Origin: VAZQ01 sp963753575
GTDB lineage: Bacteria; Pseudomonadota; Alphaproteobacteria; Rhizobiales; Xanthobacteraceae
Assembly (NCBI GenBank): GCA_963753575.1
Contig: CAVWCR010000003.1
Span: 4,402,001-4,466,000 of the forward strand
Direction of reading: 5' to 3'
DNA length: 64,000 nt
The position numbers and the translations under genes are program-made. Positions 1 through 8,626 of this stretch are shown here, piece by piece; position 1 is the stretch's first letter; each line of letters begins with the position of its first letter. The notes under the pieces were generated by a model. That model did not search any database. It had not been told where the DNA came from and worked only from the letters and a program-made list of their open reading frames with translations.

Positions 1-1447
1 GCTTCTGAAACTTCTGCCGGAACTCGGTCGCCACCTTGGCGGCATACACCACCGCCTCCGGGTCGTCGCCGTTGGCGTGGAAGATCGGCGCCTCGATCAT
101 CTTGGCAACGTCGGACGGATAGGGCGAGGAGCGCGAGTAGCGCGGATAGGTGGTGAAGCCGATCTGGTTGTTGACGATGAAGTGAACGGAGCCGCCAGTG
201 CGGTGGCCGCGCAGCCCCGACAGGCCGAAACATTCGGCGATGACGCCCTGGCCGGCGAAGGCCGCGTCGCCGGAAATGAGCAGCGGCATCACCATCTCGC
301 GATGCTCGGGCGTGGCGCCATGCTGGTCCTGCTTCGCGCGCACCTTGCCGAGCACGACCGGATTGACGATCTCGAGATGGGAGGGGTTGGCGGTGAGCGA
401 GAGGTGCACCCGGTTGCCGTCGAACTCGCGGTCGGAAGAGGCGCCGAGGTGATATTTGACGTCGCCCGAACCCTCGACCTGGTCGGAGGTCGCGGAGCCA
501 CCCTTGAACTCGTGGAAGATGATCCGATGCGGCTTGGCCATCACCTGCGCCAGCACGTTGAGCCGGCCGCGATGGGCCATGCCGAGCACGATCTCTTTGA
601 CGCCGAGCGCGCCGCCGCGCTTGATGATCTGCTCGAGCGCCGGGATCATCAATTCGCCGCCGTCGAGCCCGAACCGCTTGGTGCCGGTGAACTTGAGGTC
701 GCAGAATTTCTCGAAGCCTTCCGCCTCGATCAGCTTGTTGAGGATCGCGCGCTTTCCTTCGCGCGTGAAGCTGATCTCCTTGTCGGGCCCTTCGATGCGC
801 TCCTGCAGCCAGCCCTTCTGGGCGGGATCGGACACATGCATGAACTCGACGCCGAGCGTCTGGCAGTAGGTACGCCGCACGATCGCGAGAATCTGGCGGA
901 GCGTGGCGAACTGGAGCCCGAGCACGCGATCGATGAAGATCTGGCGGTCCATGTCGGCCTCGGTGAAGCCGTAGGAGCGCGGATCAAGCTCCGTCTCGTT
1001 CTTGGGCGGCTCAAGCCCGAGCGGATCGAGGTTGGCATGGAAATGGCCGCGCGCCCGGTAGGCACGGATCAGCATCAGGGCGCGGATCGAGTCGCGCGTC
1101 GCCTGCTGGACCTCGGCGTCCGTAAGCTCGACCCCGCCCGCCTGCGCCCTCGCCTTGACCTTCTCGCCAACCACCTTCTCGACTTCGCGCCAGTCGCCGT
1201 CGAGCGCGGCAGTGAGGTCGCTGCGCGCCGGCTGTGGCCAGTTGCGGTTACGCCAAGAGGGGCCTCGGGCCATCTTGGCGGCGTCTCCCCCTTCTTCCTT
1301 GAGGCTTTGGAAGAAGGCCTGCCACTGCGCATCCACCGAGGCCGGATCGGCCAGATAGCGCGCCTCCAGGTCTTCGACATAGGCGGCATTGCCGCCATAA
1401 AGGAACGAGGTAAGGGCGAAAGCAGCGTTGGCGTCCTGGCGGGACAT
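1..1447 (-). CDS. sucA: 2-oxoglutarate dehydrogenase E1 subunit (N-terminal part, cut by window edge)
   Basis: Thiamine-diphosphate-dependent E1 of the 2-oxoglutarate dehydrogenase complex, which decarboxylates 2-oxoglutarate and passes the succinyl group to E2 in the TCA cycle. The open frame runs from an ATG at 1447 off the left edge, giving about 482 residues. It begins MSRQDANAAFALTSFLYGG, followed by the E1 N-terminal helix (YVEDLEARYLADP) and a 2-oxoglutarate dehydrogenase core with GMAHRGRLNVLAQVM and GDAAFAGQG, the ThDP-binding type motif. The C-terminal half lies outside the window. It follows mdh, sucC and sucD on the same strand. The 263-bp gap to sucD may hold its own promoter. 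The long frame on the opposite strand is an antisense shadow. Confidence 0.95.
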   Translation of the reverse strand, partial: MSRQDANAAFALTSFLYGGNAAYVEDLEARYLADPASVDAQWQAFFQSLKEEGGDAAKMARGPSWRNRNWPQPARSDLTAALDGDWREVEKVVGEKVKARAQAGGVELTDAEVQQATRDSIRALMLIRAYRARGHFHANLDPLGLEPPKNETELDPRSYGFTEADMDRQIFIDRVLGLQFATLRQILAIVRRTYCQTLGVEFMHVSDPAQKGWLQERIEGPDKEISFTREGKRAILNKLIEAEGFEKFCDLKFTGTKRFGLDGGELMIPALEQIIKRGGALGVKEIVLGMAHRGRLNVLAQVMAKPHRIIFHEFKGGSATSDQVEGSGDVKYHLGASSDREFDGNRVHLSLTANPSHLEIVNPVVLGKVRAKQDQHGATPEHREMVMPLLISGDAAFAGQGVIAECFGLSGLRGHRTGGSVHFIVNNQIGFTTYPRYSRSSPYPSDVAKMIEAPIFHANGDDPEAVVYAAKVATEFRQKFQK

Positions 1448-1710
1448 GCGCAAGATCCTGATGGGTTACAATGGTTGACGGGCCCGGAGGGTGGTTCCAG
1501 GCGAATCTCGACCGGTATTAACTAGCATTATTTGTGCCGGACGGGCGCCAGAACAAGGCGAAAGCAATGAAATCAAAATCACTTTTTCGTCGCCAATATC
1601 TTCGGACGAACGAAATCGGTTTGTGATCAGAGACTTGAATGGTGCCCGCGGCGAGACGGAAGGCGATTTTTTGTTTTCGGAGGAGCGGCGACCCTGGGTT
1701 GTCACCACGC

Positions 1711-2595
1711 CTAGCGGCGCAGCACCTCGACCAGTGTCTTGCCGAGCCGCGCGGGTGATGGCGAAACCTTGATGCCGGCCGCCTCCATGGCGGCAATCTT
1801 GGATCCGGCGTCGCCCTTGCCGCCCGAGATGATGGCGCCGGCGTGCCCCATGCGGCGACCGGGCGGGGCGGTGCGCCCGGCGATGAAGCCCACGATCGGC
1901 TTCTTGCGCCCGCGCTTGGCCTCGTCTTTCAGGAACTGCGCGGCGTCTTCCTCGGCCGAGCCGCCGATCTCGCCAATCATGATGATCAACTCGGTCGCCT
2001 TGTCGGCGAGCAGCATCTCCAGCACCTCGATGAACTCGGTGCCCTTCACCGGGTCGCCCCCGATGCCCACGGCTGTCGTCTGGCCAAGCCCCTCGCGCGT
2101 GGTCTGGAACACGGCTTCGTAGGTGAGCGTGCCCGAGCGCGACACGATGCCGACCGTGCCGGGCTTGAAGATCGAGGCCGGCATGATGCCGATCTTGCAC
2201 GCGCCGGCCGTCATCACGCCCGGGCAGTTGGGCCCGATCAGCCGCGACTTCGACCCGCACAGCGAGCGCTTCACCTTCACCATGTCGGCGACCGGGATGC
2301 CTTCCGTGATGCAGATGATGAGCGGCACTTCCGCCTCGATCGCCTCCGCGATGGCGTCGGCGGCGCCCGCGGGCGGCACATAGATCACGCTCGCGTCACA
2401 CTGCGTTTTCGCGCGTGCCTCCGCGACGGTGTCGAACACCGGCAGGCCGAGATGGCTCGAGCCGCCTTTGCCGGGCGAGGTGCCACCGACCATCTTGGTG
2501 CCGTAGGCGATCGCCTGCTCGGAATGGAACGTGCCGTTCTTGCCGGTGAAGCCCTGGCAGATGACGCGGGTGTTCTTGTCGATCAGGATCGGCAT
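1711..2595 (-). CDS. sucD: Succinyl-CoA synthetase alpha subunit
   Basis: Alpha subunit of succinate-CoA ligase (ADP/GDP-forming), which makes succinate and nucleoside triphosphate from succinyl-CoA. The 294-residue length is normal. The N-terminal CoA-binding Rossmann domain shows CQGFTGKNGTFHSEQAI and GGTSPGKGG; the active-site histidine that is transiently phosphorylated is H251 in MGHAGAIISGGKG. Its ATG shares one base with the TGA of sucC (TGATG), so the two subunits are probably translationally coupled. It sits between sucC and sucA in a TCA operon. Confidence 0.97.
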   Translation of the reverse strand: MPILIDKNTRVICQGFTGKNGTFHSEQAIAYGTKMVGGTSPGKGGSSHLGLPVFDTVAEARAKTQCDASVIYVPPAGAADAIAEAIEAEVPLIICITEGIPVADMVKVKRSLCGSKSRLIGPNCPGVMTAGACKIGIMPASIFKPGTVGIVSRSGTLTYEAVFQTTREGLGQTTAVGIGGDPVKGTEFIEVLEMLLADKATELIIMIGEIGGSAEEDAAQFLKDEAKRGRKKPIVGFIAGRTAPPGRRMGHAGAIISGGKGDAGSKIAAMEAAGIKVSPSPARLGKTLVEVLRR

Positions 2596-3767
2596 CAGAC
2601 CCTTGCCCCCTTCACGGCCTTGACGATCTTCTGCGCGGCGTCGTCGAGATCGTCGGCCGGCGTCACGTCGAGGTTAGACTTGGCGAGGATGTCCTTGCCC
2701 TCCTTCACATTGGTGCCTTCGAGCCGCACCACCAGCGGCACCCGCAGCCCCACCTCGCGCACCGCGTCGACCACGCCAGCCGCGATCACGTCACATTTCA
2801 TGATGCCGCCGAAGATGTTGACCAGGATCCCCTGCACCTTGGGATCGGAGGTGATGATCTTGAACGCGGCCGCCACCTTCTCCTTGCTGGCGCTGCCGCC
2901 GACGTCGAGGAAGTTCGCCGGCTCCTCGCCATAGAGCTTGATGATGTCCATGGTGGCCATCGCGAGGCCGGCGCCGTTGACCATGCAGCCGATGGTGCCG
3001 TCGAGCGCCACGTAGTTGAGATCGTATTTCGAGGCCTCGATCTCCTTCGCGTCCTCCTCGCTCTCGTCGCGCAGCGCCGCGATATCGGGATGGCGGAACA
3101 ACGCGTTGTCGTCGAATCCGATCTTGGCATCGAGGCAGATGAGCTTGGCGTCCTTGGTGACCACCAGCGGATTGACTTCGAGGAGGCTCATGTCCTTCTC
3201 GGTGAAGGCCCGATAGAGCCCGGTGAGCATCTTGCTCATCTGCTTTTGCAGATCGGCGGTGAGCCCGAGCGCCTTTGCGACGCGCAGCACATGGTGCGGG
3301 CAGATGTTGGTGGCCGGATCGACCGTGATGGTGACGATCTTCTCGGGCGTATCGTGCGCGACCTTTTCAATGTCCATGCCGCCTTCGGTCGAGACCACGA
3401 TCGCCACCCGCGAGGTCACGCGGTCGACCAGCATCGACAGGTAGAACTCCTTGGCGATCGCGGAGCCTTCCTCGATGTAGAGGCGGTTGACTTCCTTGCC
3501 TTGCGGTCCGGTCTGGTGGGTGACCAGCGTCGAGCCAAGAAGCCGCGTCGCCTCTTTCTTCACGTCATCGACCGACTTGACCACCTTGACGCCACCGGCC
3601 TTGCCGCGGCCGCCAGCATGGATCTGCGCCTTGACGACGACGACCGGCGTGGCGAGATCGGTCGCCGCCTTGGCCGCTTCTGCAACCGAAAACGCCGGAA
3701 AGCCGCGCGGCGTCGGCACCCCGAACTCGCGCAGTACCGCCTTGGCCTGATATTCGTGGATGTTCAT
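2595..3767 (-). CDS. sucC: Succinyl-CoA synthetase beta subunit
   Basis: ADP-forming beta subunit of succinate-CoA ligase, pairing with SucD. I place the start at 3767 (MNIHEYQAKAVLREFGVP), the canonical N terminus; the frame stays open further upstream but that part is not conserved-looking. This gives 390 residues, the family norm. The ATP-grasp domain comes first (KAQIHAGGRGKAGGVK near residue 50), with LLEVNPLVVTKD and the CoA-ligase domain with NGAGLAMATMD and FLDVGGSASKEKV following. It starts 35 bp after mdh and overlaps sucD by one base. Confidence 0.97.
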   Translation of the reverse strand: MNIHEYQAKAVLREFGVPTPRGFPAFSVAEAAKAATDLATPVVVVKAQIHAGGRGKAGGVKVVKSVDDVKKEATRLLGSTLVTHQTGPQGKEVNRLYIEEGSAIAKEFYLSMLVDRVTSRVAIVVSTEGGMDIEKVAHDTPEKIVTITVDPATNICPHHVLRVAKALGLTADLQKQMSKMLTGLYRAFTEKDMSLLEVNPLVVTKDAKLICLDAKIGFDDNALFRHPDIAALRDESEEDAKEIEASKYDLNYVALDGTIGCMVNGAGLAMATMDIIKLYGEEPANFLDVGGSASKEKVAAAFKIITSDPKVQGILVNIFGGIMKCDVIAAGVVDAVREVGLRVPLVVRLEGTNVKEGKDILAKSNLDVTPADDLDDAAQKIVKAVKGARV

Positions 3768-3802
3768 CGCCGCCCCTGCGGTTTCGATGCGTCTGCCGAC
3801 GC

Positions 3803-4771
3803 CTACTTGCTCCCGAGATTGGGCGCGATCGTCTTGCAGGCGTCGACCAGCGTCGCCACCGCCTGCACCGACTTGTCGAACATGGTGCGCTCGGCGCCGT
3901 TGAGCTGGATGTCGACGATGCGCTCGATCCCCTTGGCGCCGATCACCGCCGGAACGCCGACGTAGAGGTCCTTGATGCCGTATTCGCCGTTGAGGTAGGC
4001 GGCGCATGGCATCACGCGTTTTTTGTCCTTGAGATAGCTTTCCGCCATCGCGATCGCGGAGGCTGCCGGCGCATAGAAGGCCGAGCCGGTCTTGAGCAGG
4101 TTGACGATCTCGGCGCCGCCGTCGCGCGTGCGCTGCACGATGGCGTCAAGCCGCGCCTGCGTGGTCCATTTCATCTTGACGAGATCGGGCAGCGGAATGC
4201 CGGCGACGGTGGAATAGCGGATCAGCGGCACCATGCTGTCGCCATGTCCGCCAAGCACGAAGGCGGTGACATCCTCGACCGAAACATTGAACTCGTCGGC
4301 GAGGAAATAGCGAAAGCGCGCGGAATCGAGCACGCCCGCCATGCCGACCACCATCGGCTTGGGCAGGCCGCACGCCTTCTGCAGCGCCCACACCATGGCG
4401 TCGAGCGGATTGGTGATGCAGATCACGAACGCGTTGGGGGCGTATTTCTTGATGCCGGAGCCGACCTGCTCCATCACCTTGAGATTGATGCCGAGGAGGT
4501 CGTCGCGGCTCATGCCCGGCTTGCGCGGCACGCCGGCGGTGACGATGCACACGCTCGCGCCCTCGATCGCCTCGTAGGAATTGGTGCCGGTGAAGCCGGC
4601 GTCGAAGCCGTCAACCGGCGAGGACTCGGCGAGATCGAGCGACTTGCCCTGGGGAATGCCTTCCGCGATGTCGAACAGAACGACGTCGCCGAGCTCCTTG
4701 AGGCCGATCAGGTGGGCCAGCGTGCCGCCGATCTGGCCGGCACCGATCAATGCAACTTTGGGACGCGCCAT
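3803..4771 (-). CDS. mdh: Malate dehydrogenase (LDH-like type)
   Basis: NAD-dependent malate dehydrogenase interconverting malate and oxaloacetate. The 322-residue protein has the N-terminal NAD-binding GAGQIGGTLAHL motif, substrate-binding arginines R83 and R89 in VPRKPGMSRDD, the catalytic histidine H176 in GGHGDSMVP, and the LDH-like alphaproteobacterial length. It is the first gene of the minus-strand mdh-sucC-sucD-sucA cluster. Upstream (4822-4986) lies a copy of the composite palindromic repeat, so the operon promoter must be within about 50 bp of the start or beyond the repeat. Confidence 0.97.
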   Translation of the reverse strand: MARPKVALIGAGQIGGTLAHLIGLKELGDVVLFDIAEGIPQGKSLDLAESSPVDGFDAGFTGTNSYEAIEGASVCIVTAGVPRKPGMSRDDLLGINLKVMEQVGSGIKKYAPNAFVICITNPLDAMVWALQKACGLPKPMVVGMAGVLDSARFRYFLADEFNVSVEDVTAFVLGGHGDSMVPLIRYSTVAGIPLPDLVKMKWTTQARLDAIVQRTRDGGAEIVNLLKTGSAFYAPAASAIAMAESYLKDKKRVMPCAAYLNGEYGIKDLYVGVPAVIGAKGIERIVDIQLNGAERTMFDKSVQAVATLVDACKTIAPNLGSK

Positions 4772-4821
4772 GAGCGAAAAAACCTCGGATTTGGGCGGCG
4801 GGGTGAGGCGAGCGGCCGCTC

Positions 4822-4986
4822 CTGCCGCCGATTTGAAGCTCCTACACCAGTTCCGGCAAATTCGGATAGGAGCTTCAAATCGAAAAGCGGCACTAGAACC
4901 ACAGACTTTCCAGTGCCCCCTTTGCTTCCGAAGTTCGTGTCAGGGTGTGCTGCGACGATGCACGAACTTCGGAAGCGGGGCACTAG
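4822..4986 (+). repeat. Composite palindromic element, copy 1 (module A then module B)
   Basis: This fills the mdh / Bug receptor intergenic region. Module A (4822-4896) has perfect 15-bp arms GATTTGAAGCTCCTA (4830-4844) and TAGGAGCTTCAAATC (4867-4881) and ends GCGGCACTAG. A 15-bp linker follows. Module B (4912-4986) has perfect 15-bp arms CTTCCGAAGTTCGTG (4925-4939) and CACGAACTTCGGAAG (4961-4975) and ends GGGGCACTAG. The same two modules recur at 20101, 63060 (inverted) and, as B alone, 38260. No coding capacity is evident. REP/BIME-like or MITE-like; no transposase is seen nearby. Confidence 0.9.
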
Positions 4987-5105
4987 GTGCGTCATAGACC
5001 CTTTCGGGGCCGCCGTTCAAGACGCTGGCTCGTAGACCTCCTGGGAAACGCGCATCGCCCCGGCTAACATTCATCCAGGAACGATATCAACAAGAGGGCG
5101 GGGAG

Positions 5106-6095
5106 ATGTCACGCACGCGCATTGCAGTAGCCGGACTGTTGGCCGTCGGGCTTGGTCTCGGATTTGGCCTCGGATTTGGCTCTGCCGCCGCCCAGGGCTA
5201 CCCCGACAAGGTCATCAAGCTCGTGGTGCCGTTCGTGCCCGGCTCACCGGTCGACGTCCTGGGACGGGTCGTCAGTCAGCATCTGGGCACGCGGCTCGGC
5301 CAGAGCGTGATCGTGGACAATCGGCCGGGAGGCGGCACCAGCACCGCCACCAAGGCAGTCGCCGGCGCTCCGGCCGATGGCTACACGCTGTTGATGTCGG
5401 GCCAGACGCTCGCCTATCTCGGCCTGTTCTATCCCGATCTCGGCTTCGATCCGCTCAAGGCATTCACGCCGGTGGCAACGCTCGCCGGCTGGTCGCATGT
5501 CATGGTGGTGGCGCCGGCAGTGCCGGCGCGCTCGGTGGCGGAACTCGTGGCCTATGCCAAAGCCAATCCGGGCAAGCTCACGCTCGGCTTCGGTCTCGGC
5601 ACCTCGCCGCAGATCCTCGGCGAGTATTTCAAGGTCGTCGCCGGCCTCGACATCGTGAGCGTGCCTTATCGAGGCGGCGAGCAGGTGCGTGTCGACCTGT
5701 TGGGCGGCCGCATTCACGTGAATTTCGCGCCGGTGTCGAACGTGCTCGCGATGATCAAGCAGGGGAAAATTCGCCCGCTCGCCGTCACCGGGGCGACGCG
5801 TGATCCCAACCTGCCCGACATTCCGACCATGGCCGAGAGCGGCTATCCGCAGGTCGGCTTCCATCCGGACGTCTGGCAGGCGTTCGTGGCGCCGGCCGCA
5901 ACGCCCGCCGCCGTCATCAACAAGCTCAATGCCGAGGTCAACGAGACGCTGCGATCGCCCAACGTGAAGGCCAATCTCGATCGACTGGGGTTCAGTCCGA
6001 TGATCAAGTCGCCGCAGGAATTCGCAGCGTTCCTGGCCGTGCAGGCGCAAAAATGGCCGCCCGTGATCAAGGCCGCCAACATTCAACCGCGATGA
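5106..6095 (+). CDS. Tripartite tricarboxylate transporter (Bug family) substrate-binding receptor
   Basis: Periplasmic solute receptor of the Bug family used by tripartite tricarboxylate (TTT) transporters; ligands are usually small carboxylates, and this one cannot be assigned. The 329 residues start with a signal peptide ending near SAAAQGYPDKVIKLVVPF, then the family motifs VPFVPGSPVDVLGRVV, VDNRPGGGTSTATKAV, DGYTLLM and VPYRGGEQ. An AGAGGG ribosome site lies 7 bases before the ATG. The hydrophobic stretch of the signal holds a perfect tandem 12-bp duplication (5157-5180). No TctA/TctB membrane genes are nearby, so it is an orphan receptor. It separates mdh from zapE, which are neighbours in many relatives. 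Confidence 0.9.
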   Translation: MSRTRIAVAGLLAVGLGLGFGLGFGSAAAQGYPDKVIKLVVPFVPGSPVDVLGRVVSQHLGTRLGQSVIVDNRPGGGTSTATKAVAGAPADGYTLLMSGQTLAYLGLFYPDLGFDPLKAFTPVATLAGWSHVMVVAPAVPARSVAELVAYAKANPGKLTLGFGLGTSPQILGEYFKVVAGLDIVSVPYRGGEQVRVDLLGGRIHVNFAPVSNVLAMIKQGKIRPLAVTGATRDPNLPDIPTMAESGYPQVGFHPDVWQAFVAPAATPAAVINKLNAEVNETLRSPNVKANLDRLGFSPMIKSPQEFAAFLAVQAQKWPPVIKAANIQPR

Positions 6096-6125
6096 TTGGC
6101 GAGCGCGCGCCGCGCGCGCGTTGCC

Positions 6126-6287
6126 TTACTTGACGCCGCTGGCAACCGACGAAAAGGTGGTGTTCAGAGGCGAGCCAATGGAATTGACGGCCGCGACGAT
6201 CGCGACCGCGATGCCGCCTCCGATGATGGCGTATTCGATCGCGGTGGCACCGCGCTCGCAACGCAGAAAGCTCCTGAACAAACTCAT
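6126..6287 (-). CDS. flp: Flp/Fap type IVb pilin
   Basis: Small major pilin of the Flp/Tad system. I choose the ATG at 6287 because an AAGGGG ribosome site precedes it at good spacing and the resulting 53-residue product is the normal Flp length; an upstream in-frame ATG at 6302 lacks such a site. The prepilin motif is clear: RCERG, cleaved after G13, then ATAIEYAIIGGGIAVAIV with the glutamate at +5 and a hydrophobic helix. No tad/cpa assembly genes lie beside it, so it depends on machinery elsewhere. It is convergent with the Bug receptor gene. Confidence 0.88.
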   Translation of the reverse strand: MSLFRSFLRCERGATAIEYAIIGGGIAVAIVAAVNSIGSPLNTTFSSVASGVK

Positions 6288-6502
6288 CGTCGGCCCCTTC
6301 ATCATTTCGTGCGTCTCGTTCAATTCCCGGACCTGTCGCCACGGCCAGCGGCCAACTACAATGCCGCCATCGTCCACGGATGAGCAGCCGCGTCACCCTC
6401 GCACCAGGAAATGAATTTTGAGTTGTCAGACTGCCACGCAATTTACGGATCATTTTATCAAATTGGCAACCATCCGGATCGCGTCCGGGCGGACGCGCCG
6501 TG

Positions 6503-7708
6503 CTACGTCTCCACGATGCCCTCTGCGCCCGCGCTCGCCTGCGAGTCGCGCTGCCCGTGCGGCAAGGCGAGATACGCCTGCGATCGCATCTCGATCAGGC
6601 GCGAGGCGGTGCGCTTGAATTCCTGCGCCTCGAAGCCTTCGGTCGCGCGATAGAGCGCATCGGGCTCGGCAGCAGCGGAAGCAATGAGCTTCACGGAATT
6701 ATCATAGAGGGCGTCGACCAGAATGATGAAGCGCTTGGCGGCATTGCGGTTGTCGAAGTCCATCACCGGGATGCGGTCGAGCAGCAGGGTATGGAACGCG
6801 TGCGCGATCGTGAGATAGTCCGCCGCCGCGAGCGGCTCTTCGCACAGCTCCCGAAACGAGAAGCGCGCCACTCCCATGGCGGCGCGCGGCACGCGCAACG
6901 TACGTCCCTTCACCGCCAGCGCGACCTCGGTGCCGGGCTGGCCGCCGGTGAGTCGCTGCCAGGACTGATCGAGCGCCACGTCGAGAGAGGAATCGCGGGC
7001 GGCAACGCGCGCCCCAATGCCGTTCAGCACATGCCAGACCGGCTGGTCGGCAAGCTTCTCGAGTCGGAAATCAGTGCGCGCCGAAAGCTCCGTCACCTCC
7101 ATGTATTGCTCGATCAGCGCGATGAACGGCAGGAACAACGCACGATTGAGACCGTCCTTGTAGAGCTCGCCGGGCGCAACGTTGGAGGTCGCCACCATCA
7201 CGATGCCGAGCTCGAACAGCCGCGCGAACAGCCGGCCGAGGATCATGGCATCCGCAATGTCGGTGACATGAAACTCGTCGAAGCAGAGAAGCCACGTCTC
7301 CTCGGCGATTGCGGCTGCCGTGAGCCGGATCGGATCTTCTCCGCTGATCGCGCCAAGCTTGATCTGGTTGCGAAACTCGCGCACCCGGTCGTGCACATCG
7401 CTCATGAACTCGTGGAAATGCGCGCGGCGCTTGCGCTTGATGGCGCTCAGCGCGAAGAACAGGTCCATCAGCATGGTCTTGCCGCGGCCGACGTCGCCGA
7501 ACAGGTAGAGGCCGCGGATCGGCTCCTCCCGGCGCTGGCGCGCGCCAAACAGCCAGCCGAGCGAGGACGACTTGCGCGCCAGCCGTTGCTCGCGCAACCG
7601 CAACTCCAGCCCGGCCAAGATTTCAAGCACTTCTTCCTGCGCGAAATCGCGCTCGATTTCGCCTGAGGCGGCCAACACCGCGTATTGCGCTTTGATATCG
7701 GGAGGCAT
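6503..7708 (-). CDS. zapE: ZapE/AFG1-family P-loop ATPase
   Basis: AFG1-like ATPase called ZapE, a cell-division-associated ATPase in Escherichia coli and a mitochondrial protein-quality factor in eukaryotes. With an ATG at 7708 it is 401 residues. Walker A is GDVGRGKT (residues 71-78), Walker B is WLLCFDEFHVTD (D144), and the sensor-like region is VMVATSNVAPGELYKDGLNR; all are family hallmarks. A GTG at 7723 would add five residues; neither start has a convincing ribosome site. The C terminus, after FEAQEFKRTASRLIEMRS, is a short variable tail. It is oriented toward mdh, as in many alphaproteobacteria, but with flp and a Bug receptor in between. Confidence 0.92.
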   Translation of the reverse strand: MPPDIKAQYAVLAASGEIERDFAQEEVLEILAGLELRLREQRLARKSSSLGWLFGARQRREEPIRGLYLFGDVGRGKTMLMDLFFALSAIKRKRRAHFHEFMSDVHDRVREFRNQIKLGAISGEDPIRLTAAAIAEETWLLCFDEFHVTDIADAMILGRLFARLFELGIVMVATSNVAPGELYKDGLNRALFLPFIALIEQYMEVTELSARTDFRLEKLADQPVWHVLNGIGARVAARDSSLDVALDQSWQRLTGGQPGTEVALAVKGRTLRVPRAAMGVARFSFRELCEEPLAAADYLTIAHAFHTLLLDRIPVMDFDNRNAAKRFIILVDALYDNSVKLIASAAAEPDALYRATEGFEAQEFKRTASRLIEMRSQAYLALPHGQRDSQASAGAEGIVET

Positions 7709-8030
7709 TCGGAAACTGGGCACCAGACGGAAGGGTGATGGCGAGGCCGGCTTTCGCCGGAGGGCACGTCATCTGACGTTTGACAGTGAGCGTCGATCTA
7801 CAACTGACATTAAGCGTCGATCTACAACGTGATCGCGCCCATGCCTATTGCTTATGCGCCGCGACAATCAACAGGATTGGTCAAGCCGGTATCTGGTATG
7901 CCAGCCATGCGCCTTGTTTGCCACTTTTTTTATCAACTTTTTGACTTGGTGAATCGAAGCGAACGTCATATCGCTGCCTTGAGGCGCGCATATTGCGTCG
8001 CGCCATCACTGACAAAGCAAATAGGTCCCG
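7709..8030. other. Intergenic region between divergent zapE and GNAT genes
   Basis: A 322-bp stretch without a gene. It must hold the promoters for two divergent genes. It contains an exact-length tandem duplication of a 24-bp unit (7781-7828) and an AT-rich run (about 7924-7950) with a TTGACT hexamer at 7941, which could be a -35 element for the acetyltransferase gene, though the matching -10 is weak. Confidence 0.5.
7781..7828 (+). repeat. Tandem 24-bp duplication
   Basis: Two adjacent 24-bp units, 7781-7804 and 7805-7828. Both begin TGACA and share AGCGTCGATCTACAAC; they differ only around positions 6-8 of the unit. No spacer separates them. The position between divergent genes fits a duplicated regulator-binding site or simple slippage; the sequence alone cannot decide. 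Confidence 0.8.
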
Positions 8031-8606
8031 ATGAACGAACCCCTTCCCGATGGCGGTGTCATCCGCAAGATATGGACAGCCGAACTTGACCGCTACCGTG
8101 AGCACTTGTTGCGCCTCGATCCAACGAGCCGCCGCAATCGCTTTGGCGGCAACGTATCCGACGAGTTTTTGATCAATTATGCCGATCTGACATCCGGCCT
8201 TGATACTGTCATCCATGGCTTCTTCGTGAACGGGACAATGCGCGGCGCCGCCGAGCTGCGGCCGATCGGGGCCCCGGTCGTGCGCGAGGCGGAAGCCGCC
8301 TTCAGCATCGAGAGGCCGTGGCAGAGCCATGGCGTCGGCTCGGCACTGCTCGCGCGCACGCTGCTGACTGCGCGCAACCGCGGCATTACCTTCCTGCACA
8401 TGGCGTGCCTCGCCGACAATGAGCGCATGCAACAGCTCGCCCGCAAATTCGATGCCGAGCTCAGCTTCGACTTCGGCAGCGTCGTCGGCGAGGTCGTGGC
8501 GCCATACCCGACACCGCTGTCGGTGGCGCGCGAAATCATGGCCGACAGCCACGGCTTTGCCACCGCGCTGTTGGACGTGCAGGCGCGGCTGCTGCGTCCG
8601 GCCTGA
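8031..8606 (+). CDS. GNAT family N-acetyltransferase
   Basis: Predicted acetyl-CoA-dependent N-acetyltransferase of unknown substrate, 191 residues. The GNAT fold is seen as an N-terminal strand region (GVIRKIWTAELDRYREHLLRL), the beta4 strand with FSIERPWQSHGVGSALL, where the Q/R-x-x-G-x-G/A-like acetyl-CoA loop is QSHGVG, and the helix after it (LLARTLLTARNRGITFLHMACLADN), followed by the N-x-x-M segment (NERMQQLARKF). An AGG-type ribosome site is close to the ATG. It is transcribed away from zapE and toward the minus-strand thpR. The substrate (amino acid, protein or drug) cannot be inferred. Confidence 0.82.
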   Translation: MNEPLPDGGVIRKIWTAELDRYREHLLRLDPTSRRNRFGGNVSDEFLINYADLTSGLDTVIHGFFVNGTMRGAAELRPIGAPVVREAEAAFSIERPWQSHGVGSALLARTLLTARNRGITFLHMACLADNERMQQLARKFDAELSFDFGSVVGEVVAPYPTPLSVAREIMADSHGFATALLDVQARLLRPA

Positions 8607-8626
8607 CCGCCGGATCGAGCGTGCAA

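Noticed and set aside
77..1525. Long plus-strand open frame over sucA
   Set aside because: Antisense shadow caused by GC-rich codon bias; sucA on the minus strand has clear family motifs.
3768..4007. N-terminal extension of sucC
   Set aside because: Runs into the 3' end of mdh in another frame; MNIHEYQ at 3767 is the canonical start.
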